Of a stretch of 64,000 nt of DNA, positions 43,075 through 51,522 are shown piece after piece; within the stretch, counting starts at the first letter, position 1, and every line of letters starts with the position of its first letter. The DNA is from JBLIDK01 sp047632595 (lineage in GTDB: Bacteria; Bacteroidota; Bacteroidia; Sphingobacteriales; Sphingobacteriaceae). The notes under the pieces are model-generated. The model was not told where the DNA came from. It saw only the letters and a list, made by a program, of their open reading frames with translations, and ran no database searches. A program made the translations under genes and the position numbers. The stretch spans positions 17,439 through 81,438 of the forward strand of contig JBLIDK010000003.1 in assembly GCA_047632595.1 (NCBI GenBank), in the 5' to 3' direction.

Positions 43075-45774
43075 ATGAAAAAAATATTTCTCACGCTCTT
43101 TATTCTATTAATTCTTTTGGTGGGAGCATTAGTTGCTGCGCCATTTATTTTCAAAGATAAAATTGTTGCCAAAGTAAAGCAAACAGTTAATAATGAGCTT
43201 ACTGCAAAAGTAGATTTTGGAGAAATTTCATTAACTCTTTTTAAGAATTTCCCAGATTTCACCCTAACAATGGATGATATTGAAGTTGTAGGTACGGGCG
43301 CTTTTGCTGGTGATACATTAATCAAAACCGATGAATTGATTTTGGTTGTGGATATTTTGAGCATAATTCAAGGAAAAACCATTTCAGTAAAGAAAGTGAA
43401 TATGGAGAACCCAATTATCTTTGTTCATGTTTTAAAAAATGGAGATGCTAACTATAATATTGTAAAAGAATCGGAAAGTGATTCAACAAATACCTCAGAA
43501 GATGAATCGAACTTCAGTGTAGCATTAAATGAATATGCCTTAGAAAATGCTCATATAGTTTACGATGATAAAAGCTTAGATTTCTATACCGAATTGGTTG
43601 GTCTAAATCATTCAGGTGATGGTGATTTTACGTTGGATTTATTCACACTAAATACAAAGACTTCTGCCGATGAAGTGACCATGTTTTATGAAGGAATAAC
43701 TTATATAAACAAGGCTAAGGTCGAGTTGATTTTGCCTCTTGAAATGAACATGAAAGAGGATATGTACACGATAAAAGAAGGGAACTTTACAAAATTAAAT
43801 AATCTTCTAATTGATTTTACTGGTTCAATTAAATTATTGACTGATGGTTATGATTTAGACTTCACTTTTGATGCTGCGAAATCTGAGTTTAAAAATTTCT
43901 TATCAATGGTTCCTGCAGTTTATTCTTCAGAATTTGAAGGGCTAAATGCAAGTGGAAAATTTGCCATGAAAGGATTTGTAAAAGGAATTTATGCTGACAA
44001 TCCAGAAAGGTATCCTCGTTTTGTATTGAATTTCTTGGTTGAAAATGGGTCATTTAAGTATCCTGATTTGCCTACAGGAGTTAATAATGTTCAAATTAAA
44101 ATGGATGTGCAAAATGTAACTGGAATCTTGGATGAGACTGTGGTTGATATAAGTAAATTTCACATTGAATTAGGTTCAGAGCCTTTTGATGTAACATTAT
44201 TACTTAAAACTCCAATTTCTGATCCTTATTTAAACTTTAAAGCAATTGGCACAATCAATCTTGATAAAATAAATAATATTTTGCCTTTGGATGAAGGAAC
44301 TAAAATTAGTGGGCAATTGGTCTCAAATATATCTGCCACAGGAAATTTAAGTGCTATCGAAAATCAGCAATATCAAAATTTTGATGCAAACGGAGAGTTT
44401 AACTTAACGGACTTTAGATATTCTGATAAAGCGCTTGCTTATGATGTGAATATATTTAAAGCACTAGCAAAAATTAACCCTAGACAGTTAGATGTTCAAG
44501 AGTTTAATGCGAAAATTGGTAAAAGTGATTTTGATATAAAAGGGAAAGTGGATAATTATTTAGCTTACGTTCTAAAAAATGAACCTCTTAACGGAACCAT
44601 GACGATGAAGTCGCAGCTTTTAGACGTGAATGAATTTATGGGTGAGGAGGAAGAAATTAATACCGCCTCAACAAATGAAGCTAGTTCAGGATATGAAGTA
44701 ATTCCAATTCCTGCCAATGTGAATATGGTATTTAATGCCAGAATAGATAGAGTATTGTACGATAATATGACTCTTAATGATTGTGTTGGGCAATTAATTG
44801 TAGCTAACGAAACTTTGACTTTTAAAAATATTTCAACCAAAACTTTAGGTGGGTCAATTGTTTTAAATGGCTATTATCAAACAAAAGATGTTAAAAACCC
44901 TGAAATTGATTTTGACTTAGCGATTAAATCATTGAATGTTCAGGATACTTATAATGCATTCATTTTAGTTCAAGAACTTGCACCAATTGCGCAGCATCTA
45001 ACTGGAAACTTTAGTGCTAAGATGAACATGAAGGGTTTGTTAAATCAAGATATGTATCCAAATGTTGAAACCTTTAGCGGATTGGGCGGTGCGACATTAC
45101 AAAGCGCAGTATTAGAAGGATATAAGCCAATGAATACCCTTGGAGATGCGCTTAAGCAACCAAGCTTTAAAAAATTAATAATTAACAATACACTGGTACA
45201 ATTTGCTTTTGAAAACGGAAGATTAATTGTAGATCCATTTACTTATAAGCAAGGAAATGTTACGATGCTTGCAGAAGGTTCAAGCGGTATTGATGAAACC
45301 ATTGATTACAAAATGAAAATATCATTGCCAAAATCGGCAGTAAGTGGACAAGCGAGTGATGTTTTAAATCAACTTGCAGCAAAGGCAAATGCACAAGGTG
45401 CGAAAGTTGATATGGGCAACATTATTTCAGTAAATGCACTTGTTAAAGGAACTTTTGATGACCCTAAAATTTTACTTGATTTAAGCGATCAGTTAAATGA
45501 TGTAAAAGGGACACTTAAAGATGCTGCAAGTGATATGCTGAATAAACAAAAGGCTGAAGCAGAGGCAAAAGCACGCGCAGAAGCCGATAGATTACGTTCA
45601 GAAGCAGAAAACAAGGCAAAGGCTGCGGCAAATAAAGCAAAAGCAGATGCTGAAGCAAAAGCAAAAGCCGAGGCAGAAAGATTACGCTTAGAGGCTGAGA
45701 AAAAAGTGCAAGAAGAAAAGAACCGCTTGATTGAAGAAGGTAAAAAGAAACTAAAAAATAAATTTAAACTGTAG
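43075..45774 (+). CDS. AsmA family protein with Ala/Lys/Glu-rich C-terminal coil
   Basis: This 899-residue protein has an N-terminal membrane anchor (about 4-24). The AsmA-like start (VKQTVNNELTAKVDFGEISLTLFKNFPDFTL, split by family as DF..I.l..f..fP) is followed by a long beta-rich repeat body typical of bridge-like lipid-transfer proteins. The last roughly 90 residues are a highly charged Ala/Glu/Lys coil (KAEAEAKARAEADRLR), which is unusual for AsmA proteins and recalls TolA. A role in phospholipid transport or outer-membrane assembly is inferred. Its stop touches the stop of the convergent arginase-family gene with no base between. Confidence 0.85.
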   Translation: MKKIFLTLFILLILLVGALVAAPFIFKDKIVAKVKQTVNNELTAKVDFGEISLTLFKNFPDFTLTMDDIEVVGTGAFAGDTLIKTDELILVVDILSIIQGKTISVKKVNMENPIIFVHVLKNGDANYNIVKESESDSTNTSEDESNFSVALNEYALENAHIVYDDKSLDFYTELVGLNHSGDGDFTLDLFTLNTKTSADEVTMFYEGITYINKAKVELILPLEMNMKEDMYTIKEGNFTKLNNLLIDFTGSIKLLTDGYDLDFTFDAAKSEFKNFLSMVPAVYSSEFEGLNASGKFAMKGFVKGIYADNPERYPRFVLNFLVENGSFKYPDLPTGVNNVQIKMDVQNVTGILDETVVDISKFHIELGSEPFDVTLLLKTPISDPYLNFKAIGTINLDKINNILPLDEGTKISGQLVSNISATGNLSAIENQQYQNFDANGEFNLTDFRYSDKALAYDVNIFKALAKINPRQLDVQEFNAKIGKSDFDIKGKVDNYLAYVLKNEPLNGTMTMKSQLLDVNEFMGEEEEINTASTNEASSGYEVIPIPANVNMVFNARIDRVLYDNMTLNDCVGQLIVANETLTFKNISTKTLGGSIVLNGYYQTKDVKNPEIDFDLAIKSLNVQDTYNAFILVQELAPIAQHLTGNFSAKMNMKGLLNQDMYPNVETFSGLGGATLQSAVLEGYKPMNTLGDALKQPSFKKLIINNTLVQFAFENGRLIVDPFTYKQGNVTMLAEGSSGIDETIDYKMKISLPKSAVSGQASDVLNQLAAKANAQGAKVDMGNIISVNALVKGTFDDPKILLDLSDQLNDVKGTLKDAASDMLNKQKAEAEAKARAEADRLRSEAENKAKAAANKAKADAEAKAKAEAERLRLEAEKKVQEEKNRLIEEGKKKLKNKFKL

Positions 45775-46923
45775 TTAAGAGAGCTTATTAAAAAGCTTTA
45801 ACCATTTGTCTGGAACTTCTTCATTTGCTGCTTGCAAGTAATCTTCATAATTACAAGGGATTAGTTGATATAATGCATTTTTAGGCTGGTTTGGTGTTGG
45901 AACTTGCATCCACCATCGGTCAGTTTTTTTGCTTTTGTAAAAAACTATTTCTTCATTGGTCTTATCAAAAATAGTTCGGAATCTTACGAAATTTTCCTTC
46001 CCATACATTGGGTCGTCTTTTTGACGGTTTAAGTACCCGTCAATAAAATGCCAAGCAAGTTGCGCAGCTAATGACATGCATTGATTTGATGTGGCAATTG
46101 TTGGTTCCAATTCATAAATTCCAATTGAACTTAACTTTTCGTTCATGCCAGCATATCTAAACAACTGGCAAGCTTCTTCTCCATAAAAACCATGAGGGCT
46201 AGCATAAAAATTTGCTGGAGCATCGCTGTAGCGAATTGCACTAATGTCAAAAGCAATCATATCCGCATCTCGAATTAGTGGCTCAACTTTATGCAACTGT
46301 TCCTGAGCTTCACCCAACCTTAATGCATCAAATTGAAGCTTATCCAAAACGTTTAAGTGTTCTGGATTGGTTAAATAGGTTTGGTATCCCAAATGGCAAA
46401 AATTAAATAAAATTCCATTTGGATGGCATAAAGTTTTGAAAATATGAGATTGACTTCCAAGCTCTTCCTCATCTTCTAAGTCTAATCGAGAATCAATATT
46501 TAGAAAATTAACTTGCTGTTCAAGCTTGTCGTATCCTTCAAACTGACCGTAGCTAATCCAATGAGCACCGCCTAAAATAATAACCGTACAATTTTTTCGG
46601 TAAAGATCATTGCAGGTCGTCCTAACAGCTGCAACTGTATCCATTACTGTTTTACCTTGTTCAATATTTCCAATGTCGTAAATAAGTAAGTCGTTAGAAT
46701 AGCTAAAAAGCTTGTAAAGCTCTTTGCGAATTTTGTTTGGAGCCTCTGCAGAACCTTCGTTTCCTTTTGAATTCCTTCCATCTTCCACCCCTAGAATTAC
46801 TAGAGTAGATTCTTCAGGCTCTTCATCTAGAATAATTTTACTTCCTAATTGCTGAGGAACGTATTTTTCTTTTTTTACAAAGTCTTTTATCGACTGATTG
46901 TGGGTGAAATCAAAAGCAGACAT
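45775..46923 (-). CDS. Arginase-fold (formimidoylglutamase-like) protein with altered metal site
   Basis: This 382-residue protein has the ureohydrolase fold (VILGVEDGRNSKGNEGS, GGAHWISYGQ, FDISAIRYSDAPANF). In arginases, six residues bind two manganese ions. Here H121, D144, D148 and D226 are kept, but the middle His of the DAHxD motif is R146 (DSRLD) and the last Asp is S228 (FDIS). The same DSRxD and FDI replacements are, as far as I recall, common to a Bacteroidota subgroup annotated as formimidoylglutamase. Normal binuclear arginase chemistry is therefore doubtful; one metal or a binding role is possible. A -7 element lies at 46947-46940. Confidence 0.82.
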   Translation of the reverse strand: MSAFDFTHNQSIKDFVKKEKYVPQQLGSKIILDEEPEESTLVILGVEDGRNSKGNEGSAEAPNKIRKELYKLFSYSNDLLIYDIGNIEQGKTVMDTVAAVRTTCNDLYRKNCTVIILGGAHWISYGQFEGYDKLEQQVNFLNIDSRLDLEDEEELGSQSHIFKTLCHPNGILFNFCHLGYQTYLTNPEHLNVLDKLQFDALRLGEAQEQLHKVEPLIRDADMIAFDISAIRYSDAPANFYASPHGFYGEEACQLFRYAGMNEKLSSIGIYELEPTIATSNQCMSLAAQLAWHFIDGYLNRQKDDPMYGKENFVRFRTIFDKTNEEIVFYKSKKTDRWWMQVPTPNQPKNALYQLIPCNYEDYLQAANEEVPDKWLKLFNKLS

Positions 46924-46939
46924 AATTATTAATTTTCCC

Positions 46940-46947
46940 CAAATTTA
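46940..46947 (-). promoter_or_regulatory. -7 element of the arginase-family gene
   Basis: TAAATTTG on the minus strand matches TAnnTTTG perfectly, 16 bases before the ATG at 46923. The -33 TTTG is missing (TTTC at about 22 bases). Confidence 0.4.
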
Positions 46948-46991
46948 TCATTTATGATTAGACCCCCATGAAAGGTTTTATCTTTGTGCCA

Positions 46992-47960
46992 ATGATTTTA
47001 TTAACAGGTGCAACAGGATTTTTAGGATCGCAGGTTCTTCGCGACCTTTTGAAGGCAAAAATTCCTGTAAAAGCATTAAAAAGAAAAACCAGTAAAGTTC
47101 CTTCCGACTTGCAAGATGCAAATTGGGTAGATGGCGATGTGGGAGATTATTTCGAGATAGAAAAATTGCTATCGAATGTGGATACTATTATTCATAGTGC
47201 AGCAATAGTAAGCTTTTTGCCTTCAGAACGAAAGAAAATGATGCAGTGCAATGTAGAAGGGACTGCAAACATTGTAAACGCAGCACTCGCAACAAAAGTA
47301 AAGCGATTAATTCATGTTAGTAGTATTGCTGCGATCGGAGAAAACGATGATAAGTCGCCAAGTACTGAAAATACCGAATGGAAATTTAGCCCAAAGTCCA
47401 GCGGCTACTCTGTTAGTAAATACTTGTCGGAAAATGAAGCTTGGAGAGGTTCTGAAGAAGGATTAGACGTTTTAGTAGTAAATCCATCAATAATAATAGG
47501 TCCTACTCATAATTGGAGATCTGGAACTGGGGCTTTGTTCAGGAAAGTTCAGAAAGGCTTAACTCATTATCCTATGGGTACCGTTGGATGGGTTGATGTA
47601 CGAGATGTTAGCAGGGCAATTGTAGCACTTTACAATTCAAAAATTGTCAATCAGCGTTACATATTAAATGCTACAAACGAATCGTATAAAAACGTTTTTA
47701 CAGAAATGGCAACTAATTTGGACATGCCTATTCCTATGAAACCATTAACTCCTTTAAAGATTCGTTTTTTAGTGATTTATGACAGAATTAGGAGCGTCTT
47801 GCTGAACAAAAACAAACGATTCACTAAAAACAACATGAATTCGTCATCAAAAACATTGACCTTCTCGGCCTCAAAAATTGAAAAAGAGTTGGCATTCAAA
47901 TTCACCCCATTATCACAAACAATAGCTGAAACTTGTTCAGCATTAATTGCTTCTAAGTGA
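46992..47960 (+). CDS. NAD-dependent epimerase/dehydratase family protein
   Basis: This extended short-chain dehydrogenase is 322 residues long from the ATG at 46992, whose product starts MILLTGATGFLGSQ, the usual beginning of the family. An in-frame ATG at 46968 adds eight residues. It has the TGATGFLG cofactor loop, HSAAIVS, VSSIAAIGE and the catalytic Y-x3-K (YSVSK). It resembles dihydroflavonol reductase-like proteins; the substrate is unknown. A TATCTTTG at 46979-46986 would place transcription almost at this ATG. Its stop overlaps the GTG start of the next gene. Confidence 0.85.
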   Translation: MILLTGATGFLGSQVLRDLLKAKIPVKALKRKTSKVPSDLQDANWVDGDVGDYFEIEKLLSNVDTIIHSAAIVSFLPSERKKMMQCNVEGTANIVNAALATKVKRLIHVSSIAAIGENDDKSPSTENTEWKFSPKSSGYSVSKYLSENEAWRGSEEGLDVLVVNPSIIIGPTHNWRSGTGALFRKVQKGLTHYPMGTVGWVDVRDVSRAIVALYNSKIVNQRYILNATNESYKNVFTEMATNLDMPIPMKPLTPLKIRFLVIYDRIRSVLLNKNKRFTKNNMNSSSKTLTFSASKIEKELAFKFTPLSQTIAETCSALIASK

Positions 47961-49249
47961 AAAAACATACCTATTTTATTATTGATTTTGATAGCACATT
48001 CACAACTGTAGAAGCACTTGATGAATTGGCTGATATAGCACTTTCGGGACAACCTCAACGAGATTCTGTTGTAGAACAAATTAAGATGCTGACTGATCAA
48101 GGGATGGATGGTTCTATATCTTTTGAAGAAAGCCTTGAAAAAAGAGTAGCTCTTTTAAATTCTAATAAAGAGCATTTAGAGAAATTGGTAAAACGCCTTC
48201 GGAAAAAGGTTAGTAATTCATTTAAAAGAAACAGGGAGTTTTTTTTACGCGAAAAAGATAATATCTATATCGTTTCAGGTGGGTTTAAAGAATTTATTGT
48301 ACCAGTTGTGAAAGACTACGGTGTTTTGCCTGAGAACGTTTATGCCAATGAATTTACCTATGACAAAGTGGGAAACATTATTGGCTCTGATAGATCAAAT
48401 CCACTTGCAGGTCCTGGTGGGAAAGTAGAAGTGCTTCAAAAGCTTAATTTAAAAGGCGAAATTATTGTTCTAGGTGATGGCTATACCGATTACCAACTTC
48501 GCTCAAGCGGAATTGCTGATAAATTTTACGCCTTTACCGAGAATATTGAACGAGAATTAGTCACAAAAGCGGCGGACCATGTGACGCCTAGTTTTGATGA
48601 GTTTCTTCACGTAAACAAACTGCCAATGGCACTGTCATATCCTAAAAACCGAATTAGAGTAAGTTTTTTAGGAGAGAAAGCTGAAGAGCATAAGAAATTG
48701 TTTAAAAAAGAGGGTTATGACCTTGGCGAAAACAGAAAAGTGGACATAAAAGGGACTTCAATCATTTTTGCTGAGGAAGATACCGACTGGAAAAAAATTG
48801 ATTTAAGCCAAACTACTCGATTAAAAGCAATAGGAATTTTGGGAAAAGCTCACAAATCTCTGAAAATAGACTTTTTAACAGATAGAGGCGTCGCAATATT
48901 TGATGATCCAAAGGGAAAGAAGTCGAACGTAGAGTTTATTCCAAAAAGAATGATTGAATTCATCAATAAAGGAACAACCTCTGGAAGTATTAATTTTCCT
49001 TCAATTGATATGGAGCAGGGCAAAAGCACACATAGAATGTTGCATATTCATCACAACTTACCTGGAATGTTGGCAAAATTGAATAAAATTATGGCCGACC
49101 ATAAAATCAACATTAGTGGGCAGTTTTTGAAAACAAATGTAAACATCGGCTATGCAATTACCGATGTGGATTCGAAATACGACAGAGCAATTATTGAAGA
49201 ATTGAAGTCAATTGCAGGAACAATTAGCTTTAGAATTTTATACACATAA
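47957..49249 (+). CDS. Phosphoserine phosphatase fused to a core-deleted SerA with ACT domain
   Basis: This 430-residue protein starts at GTG (47957). Residues 1-218 are a complete HAD phosphoserine phosphatase: D10 and D12 (DFDST), S107 (VSGGF), K156 and GDGYTDY (D174, D178). Residues 231-322 resemble the first part of 3-phosphoglycerate dehydrogenase (LKAIGILGKAHKSLKIDFL then RGVAIFDDP, compare the SerA pattern AIGCFCIGTNQVDL). The whole NAD-binding core that should follow is absent. The sequence jumps to the SerA C-terminal helix (EFINKGTTSGSINFP, 334-348) and the serine-sensing ACT domain (357-430: HRMLHIHHNLPG). SerB-SerA fusions of full length occur in Bacteroidota; this looks like a shortened form that keeps phosphatase and ACT. 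Serine feedback on phosphatase activity is inferred. Confidence 0.85.
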   Translation: MKKHTYFIIDFDSTFTTVEALDELADIALSGQPQRDSVVEQIKMLTDQGMDGSISFEESLEKRVALLNSNKEHLEKLVKRLRKKVSNSFKRNREFFLREKDNIYIVSGGFKEFIVPVVKDYGVLPENVYANEFTYDKVGNIIGSDRSNPLAGPGGKVEVLQKLNLKGEIIVLGDGYTDYQLRSSGIADKFYAFTENIERELVTKAADHVTPSFDEFLHVNKLPMALSYPKNRIRVSFLGEKAEEHKKLFKKEGYDLGENRKVDIKGTSIIFAEEDTDWKKIDLSQTTRLKAIGILGKAHKSLKIDFLTDRGVAIFDDPKGKKSNVEFIPKRMIEFINKGTTSGSINFPSIDMEQGKSTHRMLHIHHNLPGMLAKLNKIMADHKINISGQFLKTNVNIGYAITDVDSKYDRAIIEELKSIAGTISFRILYT

Positions 49250-49615
49250 ATGAAGTTTTTACTAGTTTTTTTAGGTGGAGGCCTAGGAAGTGTGCTCCGC
49301 TATTTAATAAGTATTAGTATTGCAAGCAGACCAGCATTGTTTATTGCAACTGGGTTAAGCAATGCTCTAGCCAGTTTAGCTTTGGGGTTTTTGTTTCAAA
49401 CTTACATGGTAAAATCTCAAAACGATATTTGGTACTTATTAGCTGGAATTGGCTTTTGCGGAGGCTTAAGTACTTTTTCGACCTTTAGCCTTGAAAATTT
49501 TCAACTACTCAAGTCTCATGAGTATTGGATGTTAGGACTAAATGTCTCAATTAACTTAGCTATTTGTTTAATTTCAGTAATTGTTGGTGTATTTTTGGCA
49601 AGCCAGAAACCATAA
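49250..49615 (+). CDS. crcB: Fluoride channel (CrcB/Fluc)
   Basis: This 121-residue protein has four membrane segments and the CrcB signatures GGGLGSVLRYLIS near the N-terminus and GFCGGLSTFSTFSLE in the third segment, with the conserved Asn in LSNALASL. It exports fluoride as a dual-topology dimer. It begins directly after the stop of the SerB-like gene, so it is co-transcribed, although no functional link is evident. No fluoride riboswitch was seen. Confidence 0.92.
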   Translation: MKFLLVFLGGGLGSVLRYLISISIASRPALFIATGLSNALASLALGFLFQTYMVKSQNDIWYLLAGIGFCGGLSTFSTFSLENFQLLKSHEYWMLGLNVSINLAICLISVIVGVFLASQKP

Positions 49616-49626
49616 CCTACACACAA

Positions 49627-50568
49627 ATGGAATTAAAACAAGACATTGTTCAGCGCCTCGATGCTTTGGAAAAAAAGTACGCGGTGATGGGACAAGATAT
49701 GATATCCTACTTAGATGGACTTTTATATGCAGACTATCTTACCTACTGGGATTACATACATTTAGACACTTTACTAAGCCTTCAAACACCTAAAACAAAC
49801 TTTAAGGATGAGGTTATTTTTATAGGGTATCACCAAATCACAGAGCTATATTTCAAACTTATTCTTTGGGAAATGGCTCAAATAAATGAAGCTACTGAAA
49901 TTTCGGAGGATTGGTTACTGGTTAAAGTTGGACGTTGTGTTCGATATTTCCAAACCTTAGTACATTCATTTGATGTAATGGTAGATGGAATGGATAAAGA
50001 TGAATTCTTAAAGTTTAGAATGAGCCTTTTGCCAGCAAGTGGATTTCAATCTGCCCAGTATCGTAAAATTGAACTTTGTTCAACTGATTTTGTAAACCTT
50101 ATCTATAAAGAAAAGCGTTGGGAATTAGGTGGTATGGAAGATCTAGAAACTTTATTCGAGCATTTGTACTGGAAAAATGGTGGTAGAGAATTAAAGTCTG
50201 GTAAAAAAACGTTGACTTTAGAGCAGTTTGAAGGAAAATACGACGAAGAACTTTTAAGGTTAGCACATGATATGTCTACCAAAAACATTTGGCAGCAGGT
50301 TCAAAAACTTTGTCCACAAGCTTTAAAAAATGAGAAGTTGGTGCATGAAATGCGAAATTTAGACATTCATGCGAATGTTCAATGGCCACATTCACATTTA
50401 AAATCGGCGGTAAGATATTTAAAATTAGATCCTGAAGATATTAAAGCGACGGGTGGAACCAATTGGCAAAAGTATTTACCTCCAAAAATTCAATTTATTA
50501 TGTTTTTTCCTGAACTATGGACCAAACAAGAAAAAGAAGACTGGGGTAGGAAGTTATCAAGTTTATAA
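49627..50568 (+). CDS. Tryptophan 2,3-dioxygenase family protein
   Basis: This enzyme opens the tryptophan indole ring to N-formylkynurenine using heme. The start at 49627 (MELKQDIVQRL, 313 residues) is preferred to the in-frame ATG at 49564, which lies inside crcB. It shows the family segments YLTYWDYIHLDTLLSLQ, IGYHQITELYFKLILWEM, and FRMSLLPASGFQSAQYR, and an HSHLKSAVRYL near the end. Other kynurenine genes are not in the window. A terminator follows the gene. With the homogentisate locus it indicates growth on, or control of, aromatic amino acids. Confidence 0.9.
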   Translation: MELKQDIVQRLDALEKKYAVMGQDMISYLDGLLYADYLTYWDYIHLDTLLSLQTPKTNFKDEVIFIGYHQITELYFKLILWEMAQINEATEISEDWLLVKVGRCVRYFQTLVHSFDVMVDGMDKDEFLKFRMSLLPASGFQSAQYRKIELCSTDFVNLIYKEKRWELGGMEDLETLFEHLYWKNGGRELKSGKKTLTLEQFEGKYDEELLRLAHDMSTKNIWQQVQKLCPQALKNEKLVHEMRNLDIHANVQWPHSHLKSAVRYLKLDPEDIKATGGTNWQKYLPPKIQFIMFFPELWTKQEKEDWGRKLSSL

Positions 50569-50575
50569 AAGATGG

Positions 50576-50603
50576 AGACTAAGTGAAAGCTTAGTCTTTT
50601 TTT
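50576..50603 (+). terminator. Intrinsic terminator after tryptophan 2,3-dioxygenase
   Basis: AGACTAAG (50576-50583) and CTTAGTCT (50590-50597) form a perfect 8-bp stem with a six-base loop, running into a T run that ends at 50603. Confidence 0.85.
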
Positions 50604-50618
50604 GTGCCAAAAATTTAA

Positions 50619-51482
50619 CTACAAGTACTTATTAAGAATATTGTTTATTGAATTGGCATACGAAGGGCCAAATATATTAACGTGAACTAGCAAGGGGTAG
50701 ATGTTGTAAATATCCAAACGTTCTTCCCAACCATTTTGCATTGGAAACACCTCGTTATAGGCAGTATAAAATTCAGGATCAAAACCTCCAAAAAGTTGAG
50801 TAAAGGCTATTTCACTTTCGCGATGACCATAATATACTGCAGGGTCCACTAAAGCAACCTGCCCTTTTGAATTAACCATAAAATTTCCGGACCATAAATC
50901 GCCATGAAGAAGAGCCGGATTTTCGTCAGGGATGTAATTATATAATTCAGAGCAAAGTTCATCAATGCCATCAATAGTTTCTGGGACTAGAAGTCCAAAT
51001 TTTGCAGCCAAATCAAGTTGTGGAAGAATTCTACACTCAATAAAAAAGTTTATAAAATCGTCTTTATAGGTGTTGATTTGGTCTAAACTTCCAATGCAAT
51101 TGTTGTAATCTAAGCCAAATTCAATTTGTGTGCATTGGTGCATTTTTGCCAAATTATGAGCAAAATCCGTCCAAAAACTTAGTTTTTTTACCCCTTTTTG
51201 AATAAAATTCATCAAAATGAAAGATTCGTCATTATAAACTCCTTGTTCAATCACTTCAGGAAGTTCAAATTGGGAGTTCTGTTTTAAAAGTGCAATTCCT
51301 TTTTGTTCAACTTCAAATGAAGGAAGAAATTTGGCTTCGTTCGATTTTATAAAGAGTGCATTTTTACCATCAGAAACTCGATATGCCTCATTGATACTTC
51401 CACCACTAATGGGTTTAATCGATTTAATTTCTTTAAAATGATTTTTAGATAATAAGTATTCTTGTAAGTTTTCGCTCAGCAT
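50619..51482 (-). CDS. Fructosamine kinase family protein
   Basis: This 287-residue protein has the aminoglycoside phosphotransferase/fructosamine kinase fold: ISGGSINEAYRVSDG (nucleotide loop), a Lys in LFIKSNEAKFLPSF, HGDLWSGNF with the catalytic Asp and Asn, and VDPAVYYGHRESEIAFTQLF. Fructosamine-3-kinases repair glycated proteins by phosphorylating the sugar. The start at 51482 is chosen because the minus-strand -7 element (51516-51509) lies between it and the longer in-frame ATG at 51539, which would also overlap the opposite gene. Confidence 0.88.
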   Translation of the reverse strand: MLSENLQEYLLSKNHFKEIKSIKPISGGSINEAYRVSDGKNALFIKSNEAKFLPSFEVEQKGIALLKQNSQFELPEVIEQGVYNDESFILMNFIQKGVKKLSFWTDFAHNLAKMHQCTQIEFGLDYNNCIGSLDQINTYKDDFINFFIECRILPQLDLAAKFGLLVPETIDGIDELCSELYNYIPDENPALLHGDLWSGNFMVNSKGQVALVDPAVYYGHRESEIAFTQLFGGFDPEFYTAYNEVFPMQNGWEERLDIYNIYPLLVHVNIFGPSYANSINNILNKYL

Positions 51483-51494
51483 TATAAAAACAAT

Positions 51495-51516
51495 TAGTTT
51501 TGAATTCTCAAATGTA
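51495..51516. promoter_or_regulatory. Back-to-back promoters of the fructosamine kinase and S9 peptidase genes
   Basis: Plus strand TAGTTTTG at 51495-51502 and minus strand TACATTTG at 51516-51509 are both perfect TAnnTTTG elements only six bases apart. RNA polymerase at one would cover the other, so the two promoters probably exclude each other. Confidence 0.55.
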
Positions 51517-51522
51517 CAAGAC

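Noticed and set aside
45548..45760. Tandem DNA repeat or CRISPR-like periodicity
   Set aside because: The periodicity comes from Ala/Glu/Lys codons of a coiled coil in one reading frame, not from spaced identical repeats.
46979..46986. TATCTTTG read as the promoter of a leaderless epimerase mRNA
   Set aside because: The -33 element is missing and the match lies inside the longer reading frame; a single 8-base match is not enough.
49250..49615. Fluoride riboswitch ahead of crcB
   Set aside because: The gene begins immediately after the previous stop codon, leaving no room for a riboswitch.
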